Positions 18,369 to 28,112 of a stretch of DNA of 64,000 nt are shown here, one piece after another (the stretch's first letter is position 1; each line of letters begins with the position of its first letter). The stretch is from Gemmatimonadota bacterium. Lineage in GTDB: Bacteria > Gemmatimonadota > Gemmatimonadetes > Longimicrobiales > Gaopeijiaceae. Location: positions 38,139 to 102,138 of the forward strand of contig JAGWBP010000005.1 in the NCBI GenBank assembly GCA_021295835.1, written 5' to 3'. The position numbers and the translations under genes were made by a program. The notes below the pieces were generated by a model. The model saw only the letters and a list, made by a program, of their open reading frames with translations, ran no database searches and was not told where the DNA came from.

Positions 18369-20536
18369 CGAGAACGCAGACACCCGCCAGCCCGACCGGG
18401 CTAGCGGACGCAACCGAGGTCGAACACCATCCGGAGACGGCACCCGAGGCGCCGTCGCGCGAGAAGCTCCTCGATTGGTACCGGACGATGCTCACCGCGC
18501 GGGCCATCGACGACCGCGAGGTCGCGCTCTACCGGCAGGGCAAGGTCTTCTTCCTCATCTCCGGCGCGGGACACGAGGCAGTGCAGGTGGCGCTCGCCGA
18601 CCTGGTGCGTCCGGCATCGGACTGGTTCTACTTCTACTACCGCGACCGTGCGTTTGCGCTCGCGCTCGGCGTCTCGCCGACCGAGCTCCTCCTGCAGGGG
18701 ATCGGCGCGGAGGCCGACCCGGCAAGCGGCGGCCGACAGATGCCGTGCCACTACGGGGACGCGCGCTTCAACATCGTCTCGGCGTCTTCGCCGACGGGCA
18801 CGCAGTTCCTGCAGGCCGTGGGCACCGCCGAGGCCGGTTTGCGGGCCGGTCGCGACCCGGCGCTCAGAGCCCGGATCGGGACCTTCGCCGAGGACGAGAT
18901 CGTCGTCTGCACGGCGGGCGACGGCACCACCTCGGAGGGCGAGTTCTGGGAGGCGCTCAACACGGCCTGCAACCTGAAGCTGCCCGTCCTCTTCCTCATC
19001 GAGGACAACGAGTACGCGATCTCGGTGCCGGTGGAGGTACAGACAGCGGGCGGCAGCATCTCGAGCCTGCTGGGCGGCTTTCCGCATCTGCGCACGTGGG
19101 AGTGCGACGGCACCGACATGATCGACAGCCACCGGGCCGCAGCCGCAGCGGTGGAGTGGTGCAGGGCGAGGCGGGGACCGGCGCTGCTCCACGCGCACAC
19201 GGTCCGCCCCTACTCGCACTCGGGATCCGACGACGAGAGGGCGTACCGCACTCGGGCCGAGCTCGAGCTTCAGGAGCGGAGGGACCCGATCCGCAGGGGA
19301 CGCGAACTCCTGCTGGAGATCGGCGCCGCAGCCGGCGCGGAGCTCGACCGCATGGCCGAAGGGGTGGCGTCCGAGGTCGCGGCGGCGAGCGACGAGGCGC
19401 TCCAGCACCCGCAGCCGGCACCCGAGACGGCGATGAGGTGGCTCTACTCCGAGAGCGCCGATCCGACCAGCGCGGACTTCGACACCGAGGACCGGCCCGA
19501 CTTCGCCGACGACCGCCCGCTCACCATGGTGGACCTGGTCAACCGGTGCTTGCGCGACGAGATGCAGCGCGACCCCAGGATCGTGGTGTTCGGGCAGGAC
19601 GTGGCCGACGCCTCGCGCGAAGAAGCCCTGAACGAGGTGTCCGGAAAGGGCGGCGTCTTCAAGGCCACGCACGGACTCCAGGCGCGCTTCGGGAGCAACC
19701 GCGTCTACAACTCGCCGCTCGCCGAGGCGAACATCGTGGGACGCGCGATCGGGATGGCGGTGCGCGGGATCCGCCCCGTAGTCGAGATTCAGTTTGTCGA
19801 CTACATATGGCCAGCCTTCATGCAAATCCGCAACGAGCTGGCCACGATGCGCTACCGTTCGGCGGGAAGCTGGGGGGTGCCGGTCGTGGTGCGCGTAACG
19901 TACGGCGGCTACATCAAGGGCGGGATCTACCACTCGCAGACGGGCGCCACGATCTTCTCGCACACGGCGGGGCTGCGGGTGGCGCTGCCCTCCAACGCGC
20001 TCGACGCGAACGGGCTGCTCCGGACCGCGATCCGCTCCGACGACCCGGTGATCTTCCTGGAGCACAAGCACCTGTACCGCCAGGTCCACAACAAGTCGCC
20101 GGACCCCGGCCCGGGGTACATGGTGCCCTTCGGCAAGGCGAAGGTGGTGCGCCCGGGCGAGGACATAACCGTGGTCGCTTGCGGCGCAATGGTGAAGCGC
20201 TCGTTGGACGCGGCGCTCGCGGCCGCTGCGGGCCACGGCATTGACGCCGAGGTGATCGACCTGCGCACGATCTCGCCGCTCGACATGGAGACGATCGCTG
20301 CGTCGGTGCGGCGCACGAACAAGGTGATCATCGCGCACGAGGACGCTCTCTCGTGGGGGATCGGCTCCGAGGTGGCCGCACGCATCGCCGACGAGCTCTT
20401 CCCGTGGCTCGACGGGCCAGTGCGGCGGGTCGCGGCGCTCGACACCTGGGTGGCGTACGCCCCTGAGCTCGAGAAGGCGATCCTGCCCCAGACGGACGAT
20501 GTGCTAGAGGCGCTGGTGGAGCTGGCCGCGTACTAG
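18365..20536 (+). CDS. Fused E1 alpha/beta 2-oxoacid dehydrogenase
   Basis: 723 residues combining both E1 subunits of a thiamine-diphosphate 2-oxoacid dehydrogenase (branched-chain or pyruvate type), which decarboxylates the 2-oxoacid and passes the acyl group to E2. The alpha half has the ThDP/Mg motif [20 protein letters not shown] and the phosphorylation-loop region [11 protein letters not shown]. From about residue 385 the beta half begins ([20 protein letters not shown]) with [46 protein letters not shown] and the C-terminal [14 protein letters not shown]. Fused E1 enzymes of this length are known in several phyla. No E2 or E3 gene is in the window. Its TAG stop shares the CTAG with the convergent DCC gene. 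Confidence 0.92.
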   Translation: MTRTQTPASPTGLADATEVEHHPETAPEAPSREKLLDWYRTMLTARAIDDREVALYRQGKVFFLISGAGHEAVQVALADLVRPASDWFYFYYRDRAFALALGVSPTELLLQGIGAEADPASGGRQMPCHYGDARFNIVSASSPTGTQFLQAVGTAEAGLRAGRDPALRARIGTFAEDEIVVCTAGDGTTSEGEFWEALNTACNLKLPVLFLIEDNEYAISVPVEVQTAGGSISSLLGGFPHLRTWECDGTDMIDSHRAAAAAVEWCRARRGPALLHAHTVRPYSHSGSDDERAYRTRAELELQERRDPIRRGRELLLEIGAAAGAELDRMAEGVASEVAAASDEALQHPQPAPETAMRWLYSESADPTSADFDTEDRPDFADDRPLTMVDLVNRCLRDEMQRDPRIVVFGQDVADASREEALNEVSGKGGVFKATHGLQARFGSNRVYNSPLAEANIVGRAIGMAVRGIRPVVEIQFVDYIWPAFMQIRNELATMRYRSAGSWGVPVVVRVTYGGYIKGGIYHSQTGATIFSHTAGLRVALPSNALDANGLLRTAIRSDDPVIFLEHKHLYRQVHNKSPDPGPGYMVPFGKAKVVRPGEDITVVACGAMVKRSLDAALAAAAGHGIDAEVIDLRTISPLDMETIAASVRRTNKVIIAHEDALSWGIGSEVAARIADELFPWLDGPVRRVAALDTWVAYAPELEKAILPQTDDVLEALVELAAY

Positions 20537-20865
20537 AACCACCTGCGGCGGGAGGCGAAGGCTCGGTAGATGCCGTCGCGCAGGGTGCGCGGAATCGCCT
20601 TGGCAAGGAGGCCGACGGCCCGTAGGGGCAGCGGCAGGTGGCGGGCGATGCGGAGGACGGCGGTCGACTCGGTGTGGACGCCGTCCCGGTCGACCAGGAC
20701 TATGGAGTCCGGTAGCGAGTCGAAGTCGATGCCCGGGTCGGCCGTCGCGACCACCTGGCGCGCGACCGCAGAGCCGAGCGGCGCGTGGTCGAGGCTGCGC
20801 CCTCGGCGGCACGCCCAGGCAGCCGCCCGACTGCAGAAGGCGCACTCGCCGTCGTAGAGGACCAA
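20533..20865 (-). CDS. DCC-family thiol-disulfide oxidoreductase-like protein
   Basis: 110 residues, with the DCC family motif [14 protein letters not shown] (CxxC near residues 9-12) and the family-typical [20 protein letters not shown] and [22 protein letters not shown] segments. Physiological role is unknown in most members. The protein is slightly short at the N-terminus. The best start is a TTG at 20865, and the frame runs open upstream straight through repeat module A. The usual start region has apparently been replaced by a dispersed repeat copy (20866-20944), so the true start is uncertain. Confidence 0.75.
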   Translation of the reverse strand: MVLYDGECAFCSRAAAWACRRGRSLDHAPLGSAVARQVVATADPGIDFDSLPDSIVLVDRDGVHTESTAVLRIARHLPLPLRAVGLLAKAIPRTLRDGIYRAFASRRRWF

Positions 20866-20944
20866 CTCCCGCGCGGGATGGACCGCTTCGTTCGCCTCTC
20901 CATGCTGTAATGTATGCTTTACAATATGTAATCCATGGTTTACA
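20866..20944 (-). repeat. Dispersed repeat copy (module A plus part of X), minus orientation
   Basis: Two 18-bp palindromes of form TGTAA-N8-TTACA lie at 20906-20923 and 20927-20944. They are followed on the minus strand by GCGAACGAAGCGGTCCATCC, which matches the A-to-X junction of the other copies. The copy runs into the start of the DCC gene. Confidence 0.8.
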
Positions 20945-21136
20945 ACGCCGATGCCGTGGCTGGACTGTTAGCTCTTCGTTGCGTTTCGCCAAGGGGTCAA
21001 GCTACAACCCGCGAGCGGGTAAACAAGCCTCCCAGGCCGTCTGAGCGGAGTTCCACCGCGCGGGAAGGGCGGCGCGCTACCTTTACGACGCAGTCGTGAC
21101 GGAGGCAGTCCCACATCGCCCGCCGAGGACCTCCCG

Positions 21137-22591
21137 ATGTCCCCCAACGCCTTGCCGACAAGCATCTGGAGCGCACGCCCCGCGACGATCCTCGCACTGA
21201 CCGCCGCCGCGCCAGAGTGGGCGTGCGGCGATGGTCCCGACCCGCAGCCCGATCCCGCCGCCCACACCGACCGCCCCCTTCTCGTCGACGGCGGCACGGT
21301 CGTCGCGATGGACGACGCGGGTACGATCCTCGAAGGCGGCGCGGTCCTGGTCGAGGGGGATCGAATCGCCGCCCTGCTGGGCGCGGGAGACCCCCGCCCC
21401 TCCGGCACCGAGGTCGTCGACGCGACCGGGCACCTGGTCATTCCCGGCCTAGTCAACGTGCACGGCCACGCAGCCATGTCGCTGCTCCGCGGACTCGCCG
21501 ACGACCTTCCCCTCATGACCTGGCTGAACGACTACATCTTCCCCGCCGAGGCCGCGCTCGTCGCACCCGACTTCGTCTACTGGGGCACGCTGCTCTCGTC
21601 GGTCGAGATGCTGAAGGGCGGCACGACCACCTTCGCCGACATGTACTACTTCCGCGACGATATGGCAAGAGCCGCGATCGACGCGGGGATCCGCGCGGTG
21701 ACCGGGCCGCACGTGATCGGCTTCCCCACCCCCGACTTCGCTTCGCCCCAGGCGTCGCTCGCCGAGGCGGCCGAGTTCATGGAGCGCTACCGGGACCACC
21801 CCACCATCGTTGCCGCGGTCGCCGCCCACGCGCTCTACACCACGCCGTTGGCCGCGGTCGAGGCCGCCTTCCGGCTCGCCGAGGAGTACGACGCCCCATT
21901 TCAGATCCACGCCGCCGAGGACCCTTCCGAGGACTCGATGGCGCGCGAGCTCACCGGGATGGGGGTCATCGAGGCGCTGGAGTCGATCGGCGCGCTCAGG
22001 CCTGGGACGGTGCTCGCCCACGCCGTCTACCTGTCGGACGCGGACATCGCTCGCATCGCGGGGGGCGGGGCCGGGATCGCGCACAACCCCCAGAGCAACA
22101 TGAAGCTGGGGGTCGCGCGGGCGGCGCCGGTGGCGAGGGCGCTGGCGGCGGGGATCCCGGTGGGGCTGGGCACGGACGGGCCGGCCAGCAACAACGACCT
22201 CGACCTGTTCGACGAGATGGACGCCGCCGCCAAGGTGCAGAAGTTCATGCTGGGCGACCCGGCGGCCCTCCCGGCGGAGACCGTCTTCCGCATGGCCACG
22301 ATGGGAGGCGCACGGGTGCTGAACCTGCACGGAGAGATCGGCTCGCTGGAGCCGGGCAAGCGCGCCGACATCGTGCTTGTGGACGTGGGGCGCCCGGGGC
22401 TAACCCCTCTCTACAGCGCCTATTCGCACCTCGTCTACGCCGTGCGCGGCAGCGACGTGGCCACCGTGATCGTGAACGGTCGGGTGGTGGTGCGCGACCG
22501 CGAAATCCTCACCGTGGACGAGAAGGAGGTCATGGATCGGGCGCGGGGGTTCGGAGCGCGGGTGCGCGAGGTGATGGAGGGGGTGGGGTGA
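21137..22591 (+). CDS. Amidohydrolase of the TrzA/AtzA/MtaD type (deaminase)
   Basis: 484 residues with the metal-dependent amidohydrolase barrel. Metal-site motifs are visible in order: VNVHGHAAM near the N-terminus, IHAAEDPSE in the middle, LAHAVYLSDADI and GLGTDGPASNNDLDLF. This spacing fits the S-adenosylhomocysteine/5'-methylthioadenosine deaminase group and related aminohydrolases. The first ~45 residues precede the catalytic fold and contain a hydrophobic stretch ending in a cysteine (ALTAAAPEWAC), so it may be exported or lipidated, which is unusual for MtaD. Substrate cannot be read from the sequence. It stands alone between a repeat copy and an alpha/beta hydrolase. Confidence 0.85.
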   Translation: MSPNALPTSIWSARPATILALTAAAPEWACGDGPDPQPDPAAHTDRPLLVDGGTVVAMDDAGTILEGGAVLVEGDRIAALLGAGDPRPSGTEVVDATGHLVIPGLVNVHGHAAMSLLRGLADDLPLMTWLNDYIFPAEAALVAPDFVYWGTLLSSVEMLKGGTTTFADMYYFRDDMARAAIDAGIRAVTGPHVIGFPTPDFASPQASLAEAAEFMERYRDHPTIVAAVAAHALYTTPLAAVEAAFRLAEEYDAPFQIHAAEDPSEDSMARELTGMGVIEALESIGALRPGTVLAHAVYLSDADIARIAGGGAGIAHNPQSNMKLGVARAAPVARALAAGIPVGLGTDGPASNNDLDLFDEMDAAAKVQKFMLGDPAALPAETVFRMATMGGARVLNLHGEIGSLEPGKRADIVLVDVGRPGLTPLYSAYSHLVYAVRGSDVATVIVNGRVVVRDREILTVDEKEVMDRARGFGARVREVMEGVG

Positions 22592-22659
22592 AGCCGACGA
22601 CCCGGAGGTCCACTTCGTGCGGGTGGTTCGGCTCCTGACGCCGGACGGCCCTTCCGTGG

Positions 22660-23838
22660 ATGGCCAGCCCGGCCCTTGACGCACTCCGCTTCATGCGGGG
22701 TTGGGCCGGACACACCCGCGGGGCCTCGCTCCGGGGGGTGGAGGTGGACGATATCCAGATCGAGGACGACTCCCTGCCCGCAGTCCCGGTAGGAGGCACC
22801 GCAGGGCACGCTGGCAGGAGCTTGCGCGCCTGGCGGTACCGGTCAGGGAAGCCCTCCGCCCGGCCCCCAAGACCCGGCTGGGTGCTGCTGCACGGCGCGA
22901 CGCGCCCGGGTCCCCACCACCCCGAGATCGTCCGCTGCGCGACGGCGCTAGCGGGGGCGGGAGGCGACGTGCTCATCCCCGAGGTGACTGCGTGGCGCAA
23001 GCTCGACCTGGATCCAGCCCCCGCCCGCCGCGCTCTCGCCCTGGCGGCGCGCCAACAGCATCGCGACCCGCACGTGAGCCCCGGCGGCACCGTGTTGGCC
23101 GGGTTTTCCTTCGGTTGCCCCCAAGCCATCGCCTCCGGCACCGAACTGGCCCGCGCGGGGGTGGTGCGGGGAGTCCTCGGCTACGGGGGCTACCACAGCC
23201 TCGACAGCGCCATTCGTTTCGGCCTCACGGGCCGCTACGAATGGCGGGGGCGCACGGAGAAGCTCCACCCCGACCCCTACGGACGCTGGGTCGTTGCCGC
23301 CAACTTCCTGCACCGCATTCCCGGCATGGATTGTGCTGCGGACGTTTCTCGTGCCCTCGGCCGACTTGCGGCGCTCGCCGGCGACATCGGGTTTGCAGCC
23401 TACGGACGGGAGAGCGACAGCTACAAGGCGGAGGCCATGGCATCGGTGTCCGCACGCAACCGGGAGCTCTTTCGCTTCTTCGCACCCGACGCCGGGGTGG
23501 AGCCGGACCCCAATCTTGCCCGCGAGCTAGCCCCCCAACTGGCAGCCGCGGCTCGCGATACCTACCCGGAGCTCGAGATCTCCCACGCACTCGACCAACC
23601 TTCGCTGCAAGAGATGCCCTTCCCGCCGTGTCACCTGATCCACGGTCGCCACGACCGCCTGATCCCATTCACCGAGACGATCTCGCTGGAGCGCCACCTG
23701 GCACCCCGGACAGAGGTTGCGGCAACCATTACCGGGCTACTCGCGCACTCGCAGGCAGCAGCGGGGCTTACCCGACCCGTAGAGGCGCTTCGGCTCGCGG
23801 CGGCGATCCGCAGCCTGATGAAGCTCCACGCATCGTAG
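22660..23838 (+). CDS. Alpha/beta hydrolase-fold protein
   Basis: 392 residues. After ~70 variable residues the hydrolase core starts at GWVLLHGATRPGPHH (oxyanion HG motif). The nucleophile elbow is VLAGFSFGCPQA with the putative catalytic serine. The acid residue sits in CHLIHGRHDRLIPF and the histidine in GLLAHSQ near the C-terminus. The triad therefore appears intact. Substrate is unknown. The start is an ATG at 22660, 68 bases after the amidohydrolase, so the two could be co-transcribed. An inverted dispersed-repeat copy begins just after its stop. Confidence 0.8.
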   Translation: MASPALDALRFMRGWAGHTRGASLRGVEVDDIQIEDDSLPAVPVGGTAGHAGRSLRAWRYRSGKPSARPPRPGWVLLHGATRPGPHHPEIVRCATALAGAGGDVLIPEVTAWRKLDLDPAPARRALALAARQQHRDPHVSPGGTVLAGFSFGCPQAIASGTELARAGVVRGVLGYGGYHSLDSAIRFGLTGRYEWRGRTEKLHPDPYGRWVVAANFLHRIPGMDCAADVSRALGRLAALAGDIGFAAYGRESDSYKAEAMASVSARNRELFRFFAPDAGVEPDPNLARELAPQLAAAARDTYPELEISHALDQPSLQEMPFPPCHLIHGRHDRLIPFTETISLERHLAPRTEVAATITGLLAHSQAAAGLTRPVEALRLAAAIRSLMKLHAS

Positions 23839-23856
23839 CCGCCGCTACCCGGCGGT

Positions 23857-23914
23857 CGCGCGAGCCTGCCCACAGTGTAATGTATGCTTTACAATGTGTA
23901 ATCCACGATTTACA
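23857..23914 (-). repeat. Dispersed repeat copy (module A), minus orientation
   Basis: Palindromes TGTAATGTATGCTTTACA (23876-23893) and TGTAATCCACGATTTACA (23897-23914) are separated by three bases. The flank GAGCCTGCCCACAGTG matches the A flank of the other copies. The sequence on toward the next stop (CCTTCCACGGAACCGCTAG) looks like a decayed X half-palindrome. Confidence 0.8.
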
Positions 23915-23958
23915 ATGCATCTACCCTTGGCCTGCTCTGCGAGCCTTCCACGGAACCG

Positions 23959-24480
23959 CTAGGCTTCGCTGCACTGCGTGGGCGTGTCGTCCCGCATCCC
24001 GACCTGCACAATGCGCGGCCTGTCGACGCCGCCGACACCCACGTAGCGGAAGACCTCCCCATCCAGCTCGCGGGGCATCGGCTCCTGCACGACCTCGGTC
24101 TCGGCGCCGTTGAGGAGAGCCGCGAAGGGCGCCGCCTGCGTCCCGGCATCGACATCGGTCGGGAAGAAAAAGACCACGTCCGGGTGCGAGCCGAATACGA
24201 ACTGACCCGTCTCGTCGCTGATCCAGAACTCGTCGATCGCAGTGCTCCGCACGACCCCCTGGAGGACTTGGTTGATCTCGTCAGTCGTGCGCCCGGCCTG
24301 GAGGGCCGCGTCCACGAAGTGGGAGGCCAGCGTCGCCTGCGCCGCCATGTGCTCGCCGGCCGCTTCCTTGCGGGCAGCCGCCTCCACACAGGCATGGTCC
24401 TCCGCGCACCCCGAGAAGAGCACTCCCGCGGCCAAGGCGGCAACGGCCGCCCGAGAGCAGATACGCACTCCAGATACCAT
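23959..24480 (-). CDS. Putative lipoprotein with a possible sensor-like domain
   Basis: 173 residues, with a lipoprotein signal (AAVAALAAGVLFSGC; lipidated cysteine at about residue 25). The mature part is acidic, with a stretch (STAIDEFWISDETGQFVFGS) that resembles the core of periplasmic Cache/PAS-like sensing domains, though too short to be sure. Cysteines near 31 and 170 could pair. It lies immediately downstream of a TlpA-like thioredoxin on the same strand. Function is unknown. Confidence 0.6.
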   Translation of the reverse strand: MVSGVRICSRAAVAALAAGVLFSGCAEDHACVEAAARKEAAGEHMAAQATLASHFVDAALQAGRTTDEINQVLQGVVRSTAIDEFWISDETGQFVFGSHPDVVFFFPTDVDAGTQAAPFAALLNGAETEVVQEPMPRELDGEVFRYVGVGGVDRPRIVQVGMRDDTPTQCSEA

Positions 24481-24548
24481 CTAGATCCTCCCAGTTTGAT
24501 GTTGGCGTGGTCGTCGACCAGACAAATGGCGCAATGCGGCGGCGCCAG

Positions 24549-25067
24549 TCAATCCCCTGCGGCAATCACCTCGCGGACCTCCTCCTGCACCTCGGGGGCC
24601 ATCGGCTCGAAGCCGCCCGTCCACCTCCGGACGAACCGGCCCTCGGCATCGATCAGGAAGGTTCCGGGAAGGCCTATCAGCCCGTACTTGTCCGCAATGT
24701 CCCATGACGGATCGTGGTAGATCGGGAAGGTAACCCCGATCTCGTCCAGGAACGACTGAATGATCTCGGCAGCTCCCCGGTCGTCGACGCTCACCCCCAC
24801 GACCTGGAAGCCCTGCCCGGAGAAGGCGTCGTGCAGGCGCTGCAGCTCCGGCATCTCGTGTCTGCACGGAGCGCACCAGGTCGCCCAGATGTTGAGCATG
24901 TAAGGGGCTCCGTAGAGCGAGCCCCCGTCGAAGGCGCCGCCGTCGAGGTCGTCGGCCACGAATGCGGGCACCTTGTCGCCGGGCTGCAGGGGCTTGCCTG
25001 GGACTTGGCACCCCGCAAGCACGCCCGCGACCAGGACACCGATGGCGACCGCTGCAGGATGTCTCAT
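24549..25067 (-). CDS. TlpA-like membrane-anchored thioredoxin
   Basis: 172 residues. A lipoprotein signal (IGVLVAGVLAGC) is followed by a TlpA/ResA-type thioredoxin domain: LNIWATWCAPCRHEMPELQR carries the CxxC, and GLIGLPGTFLIDAEGRFVRR carries the cis-proline. It would act as an extracytoplasmic thiol reductase, with reducing power possibly supplied by the CcdA protein at 8489-9217 (inference). The ATG at 25067 begins the signal peptide; the open frame extends upstream but into the divergent intergenic region. The M50-like gene is transcribed divergently from 25267. Confidence 0.88.
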   Translation of the reverse strand: MRHPAAVAIGVLVAGVLAGCQVPGKPLQPGDKVPAFVADDLDGGAFDGGSLYGAPYMLNIWATWCAPCRHEMPELQRLHDAFSGQGFQVVGVSVDDRGAAEIIQSFLDEIGVTFPIYHDPSWDIADKYGLIGLPGTFLIDAEGRFVRRWTGGFEPMAPEVQEEVREVIAAGD

Positions 25068-25266
25068 CTCGCCGGTCTCCGGTCTGTAGATTCCGAGAAC
25101 GGCTTCCGGACGAAGCGCCGCTTGGAGCTCTGGCGCCGTCCACGAGCCGCTGGCCATGGCGACCACGGTGAAGCTACCGAACGCTGGGCCGACCCGCCAA
25201 GGCGCGCGACCCCGCAGAATGGGTCCAGAAACCACGACACCTCCGACCACGTAGACCGAAGCTGCA

Positions 25267-25953
25267 ATGACGCGAGCCCGTCCCACAACCCCCGTCCGCC
25301 GCAAGCTCGCCTTCCTGGCCGGCTTCGTCCTCTACTTCGCCGTGCTCTGGCTCGTCTGGGAGACCCCGTTCGTCTACCCGCTCAAGATCTTCGTGGTGAT
25401 GCTGCACGAGATCAGCCATGGGATCGCGGCCATTGCGACCGGCGGCACGATCGACCGTATCGTCCTCGACCCGGCACAGGGCGGCGCCTGCTACTGCCCG
25501 GGGGGAAACGCCTTTCTGACGCTGTCGGCCGGGTACCTCGGCAGCCTCCTCTGGGGCATCCTGCTCCTGGGTCTCGCCTCGCGCAAGCGGCCCTCTCCAA
25601 CTGCGGTGCTTACAGCCGCCGGAGCGATCGTGGCGATCCTGACGCTGCTGTACGTGCGGAGCGCCTTCGGCCTCCTCTTCGGAATCGTCTTCGGCGCCGT
25701 ACTAGTGCTCTTCGGCAGGAAGCTCGGGGAGCACCTCTCGCGCATGGCGCTCCGCGTCCTCGGGCTGACGAGCTGCCTATACGCGATCCTGGACATCAAG
25801 AGCGATGTGCTCGACCGCCCCCACCTGCGCTCCGACGCTGCCATGCTCGCCGAGATGACGCCCCTCTCGACTACCGCCTGGGGCTTCGTCTGGACAGCGG
25901 TGGCGCTACTGGTGTGCGCGGTGGCCTTCAGGAGGGCGTACCGGTCAGTCTAG
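25267..25953 (+). CDS. M50B-like membrane metallopeptidase
   Basis: 228 residues with five or six membrane segments and the zinc motif HEISH inside FVVMLHEISHGIAAIATGG (HExxH at about residues 46-50). A GGNAFLTLSAGYLGSLLWG segment follows, as in the M50B-like group related to site-2 proteases. An aspartate that may complete the metal site lies in AILDIKSDVLDRPH. Substrate is unknown. It ends in TAG, followed after ~28 bases by a dispersed-repeat relic. Confidence 0.82.
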   Translation: MTRARPTTPVRRKLAFLAGFVLYFAVLWLVWETPFVYPLKIFVVMLHEISHGIAAIATGGTIDRIVLDPAQGGACYCPGGNAFLTLSAGYLGSLLWGILLLGLASRKRPSPTAVLTAAGAIVAILTLLYVRSAFGLLFGIVFGAVLVLFGRKLGEHLSRMALRVLGLTSCLYAILDIKSDVLDRPHLRSDAAMLAEMTPLSTTAWGFVWTAVALLVCAVAFRRAYRSV

Positions 25954-25981
25954 CAGTCGCTGGCCGGGCGCGCAGCCCCAA

Positions 25982-26015
25982 CTCGAATGCCGTGGGAGGT
26001 CTGCCCACGGGCTGC
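25982..26015 (+). repeat. Module X relic between convergent genes
   Basis: CTCGAATGCCGTGGGAGG, then TCTGCCCACGGGCTGC, is almost identical to the right half of module X at 30330-30386. It sits in the 68 bases between the M50-like gene and the GWxTD-like gene. Confidence 0.75.
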
Positions 26016-26021
26016 TCGGGA

Positions 26022-27803
26022 CTACAACCCTGACTCGACCGTGAAGGGGCGGCGAGTCTGGAGCGGTTCCCTGCCCTCGGCGAACACCTCGATGACGATC
26101 TGGTAGGCACCCTGGCCCAACCCAGGCAGTCGTATCGAGAGCGAGCGCAGGAGGGTGCCCGTCCCCCGGGGCACGCTCTCTCGCCAGCTTACCGACGCCT
26201 TCTCGCGCCGCCCGATCCCCAGCCAGCGGCCGAATCTGGTCAGTAGACCCTCGCTCTGCGGCTCGACCCAGGCCCGATAGTGCACGACCTCGCCGCGCGG
26301 CCTCAGCCCGTAGATCTCGAAGGCGACCCCCACCGCAGCATCGCCTCCGACGACCATCGAAGGTTGCAGCGCCTCTAGCAGCTCCTCCGCGTCGTCGGGG
26401 TCGCTCTCCGGGTCGATCAGCAAGAGGTCCGAGAGGGCGAAGACATCTCGTGGCACCCCGCGAAAGCTCATCGCCTGGCGCAGACGCCACGCCCGACGGT
26501 CCTCCGGGGCCCAGGACTCGACGCTCGCCACTCCCCACTCGGAGTGCGGGACCGTTGCGGCCACCCGCACAGCTCCGCCCGAAGCGACAGCGGTGCGTTC
26601 GTCGAGCACAACCGCGCCCCCCTGCACCACGAACAGCCCAGCAGCTACAGCCCCTCCAGTCGCCCCGCCGTCCGTCTGCATCTCCTGGCGCGGTGCCAGG
26701 TCGGGCGTCCGCCAAGCCGCGAGAAGGATCACGCCTTCCGGTCTCAAGAGCCTCCCGAGCTGACCCGTCAGCGACCCGAGCGAGTCCAGATAGGGGGGCA
26801 GATGCTCGCTCTGTGGCAGCCCCGCCGGGAGTTCCCAGAGGACTGGCTCGTCGCCACCCTCGGGGCGCTCCAAGACGCTGCGAGGTGGCGTGGCCCGGAA
26901 GACGCCGGGGTAGTCAAGGCACTGCACACGCAGCCGTTGCGAGTGAATCATGCTCTCCGGCCAGAGGCGCTCGCACCCGGCCGACCAGCCGAAGCGCACC
27001 GCCACCTCGGTCATGTCGTCGCCCCACGGTATCGCGAAGGGAGTGCGGGCATCGGCTAGGCCCATCGAGTAGACCCATCGGCTGTAGTGCGCCGTCCGGC
27101 GGTCGTTGCCCTCGGCGAGGTAGAGGGGATCGGAGAGCGCCCACAGCTCCTCCACGGCGGCTGCGGAGTCCGGCTGGTCCTCCAGCCAGCCCCTCAGGTC
27201 GCCATCCAGCAGCGGGCCCGGGTCGCGCCACTCCGTGCGCATCGAGGCGGGCATCTCCGCCATCGCCCGCCTGAAGGCCTCCTCCGCCCCCACCACGTCG
27301 GAATCGCGGTGGAGCACATAGCCGAGGTAGGCGGCACAGTGCCAGCTCTCCGCCAGCCGACATCGCCTCGCGACAGACGCGGCCTCGGCGAGACGGCCAG
27401 CATCGACGAGGTAGAGGATCCGCTGTCCGAAGACCCATCCGTCCCCTGGAATCTCTCCCGCCACCTCGGCAAGCTCGTCCACCAGGCGCTCGCGGGCGGC
27501 GACCACCTCCTCCGCCTCCGGCTTGGGGGCTCGGTCTCCGTCGCTATCCCATAAGCACATGCGTCCGATGACCTCGTCGCACTCCGGCGTTCCGCCCAGG
27601 ACGAACGGCAGACGGCGCATCGCCATGCGTTCGAAGCGCGACTGGAGCGAGCGAGCGCGCGAGCGGGCGGCTGCGGAGTCCTTCCTCGCCTGCTCGGTTG
27701 TGCCCGCCTGTAGGGAGGCGGCACTGGCGCCGGGGTGAACGGCCGGCGAGCCGTGCCCTCGCAGATCGGGAGCTGCTGCCAGCGGCGCCCCGAACGCCGC
27801 CAT
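26022..27803 (-). CDS. GWxTD-like exported protein
   Basis: About 593 residues from the ATG at 27803. The middle carries the GWxTD-family pattern: ALSDPLYLAEGNDRRTAHYS, then WGDDMTEVAVRFGWSAGCER. An N-terminal helical region resembles tetratricopeptide repeats (EAASVARRCRLAESWHCAAY). The C-terminal third is beta-rich and ends in LPGLGQGAYQIVIEVFAEGR. Such proteins are exported in Gemmatimonadota and Acidobacteriota; function is unknown. A convincing signal peptide (RRLRAAPALLLGLGAAAAP) lies in frame just upstream of the ATG, but no ATG, GTG or TTG precedes it before tRNA-Gln. The real start is therefore unclear. Confidence 0.7.
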   Translation of the reverse strand: MAAFGAPLAAAPDLRGHGSPAVHPGASAASLQAGTTEQARKDSAAARSRARSLQSRFERMAMRRLPFVLGGTPECDEVIGRMCLWDSDGDRAPKPEAEEVVAARERLVDELAEVAGEIPGDGWVFGQRILYLVDAGRLAEAASVARRCRLAESWHCAAYLGYVLHRDSDVVGAEEAFRRAMAEMPASMRTEWRDPGPLLDGDLRGWLEDQPDSAAAVEELWALSDPLYLAEGNDRRTAHYSRWVYSMGLADARTPFAIPWGDDMTEVAVRFGWSAGCERLWPESMIHSQRLRVQCLDYPGVFRATPPRSVLERPEGGDEPVLWELPAGLPQSEHLPPYLDSLGSLTGQLGRLLRPEGVILLAAWRTPDLAPRQEMQTDGGATGGAVAAGLFVVQGGAVVLDERTAVASGGAVRVAATVPHSEWGVASVESWAPEDRRAWRLRQAMSFRGVPRDVFALSDLLLIDPESDPDDAEELLEALQPSMVVGGDAAVGVAFEIYGLRPRGEVVHYRAWVEPQSEGLLTRFGRWLGIGRREKASVSWRESVPRGTGTLLRSLSIRLPGLGQGAYQIVIEVFAEGREPLQTRRPFTVESGL

Positions 27804-27862
27804 GGGGGCGGCAGCCGCCCCCAGACCGAGTAGCAGCGCCGGAGCGGCCCTGAGCCGCCGGA

Positions 27863-27933
27863 TTGGCCCGGGTGGAGTCGAACCACCACCCCCGGTTCCA
27901 AAGACCGGTGTCCTGCCGTTAGACCACGGGCCA
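27863..27933 (-). tRNA. tRNA-Gln (anticodon UUG)
   Basis: A complete 71-base cloverleaf. The acceptor arm is TGGCCCG with CGGGCCA and discriminator A. The anticodon loop is CTTTGGA with UUG, and the T-arm is GGTGGTTCGACTCCACC. The terminal CCA is not encoded. Confidence 0.95.
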
Positions 27934-27996
27934 GATGGACCCCGCGCACCGGACCGAGGGGCCAGCGCGCCGAGCGAACATGGGAACATTAGCATC

Positions 27997-28112
27997 CTGC
28001 GGACAATCTCGCGCGTGCACCGGGAGCGGCGAAGCCCTCCGCTGGCAAGGATTACATATTGTAAAGTATAGATTACACTGTGGGCAGGCGAGCGAAGCGG
28101 TCCAGTGGGGAT
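27997..28112 (+). repeat. Dispersed repeat copy (partial Y, half A, partial X) overlapping the ispE 3' end
   Basis: It opens with a Y fragment (GACAATCTCGCGCGTGCACC, then GGGAGCGGCGAAGC). This joins directly to the right half of the first A palindrome (TTACA, 28052-28056). A complete second palindrome follows (28060-28077), then GCGAGCGAAGCGGTCCAGTG from X. An internal deletion removed the end of Y and the left half of A. The ispE stop codon and last ~12 codons lie inside it. Confidence 0.8.
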
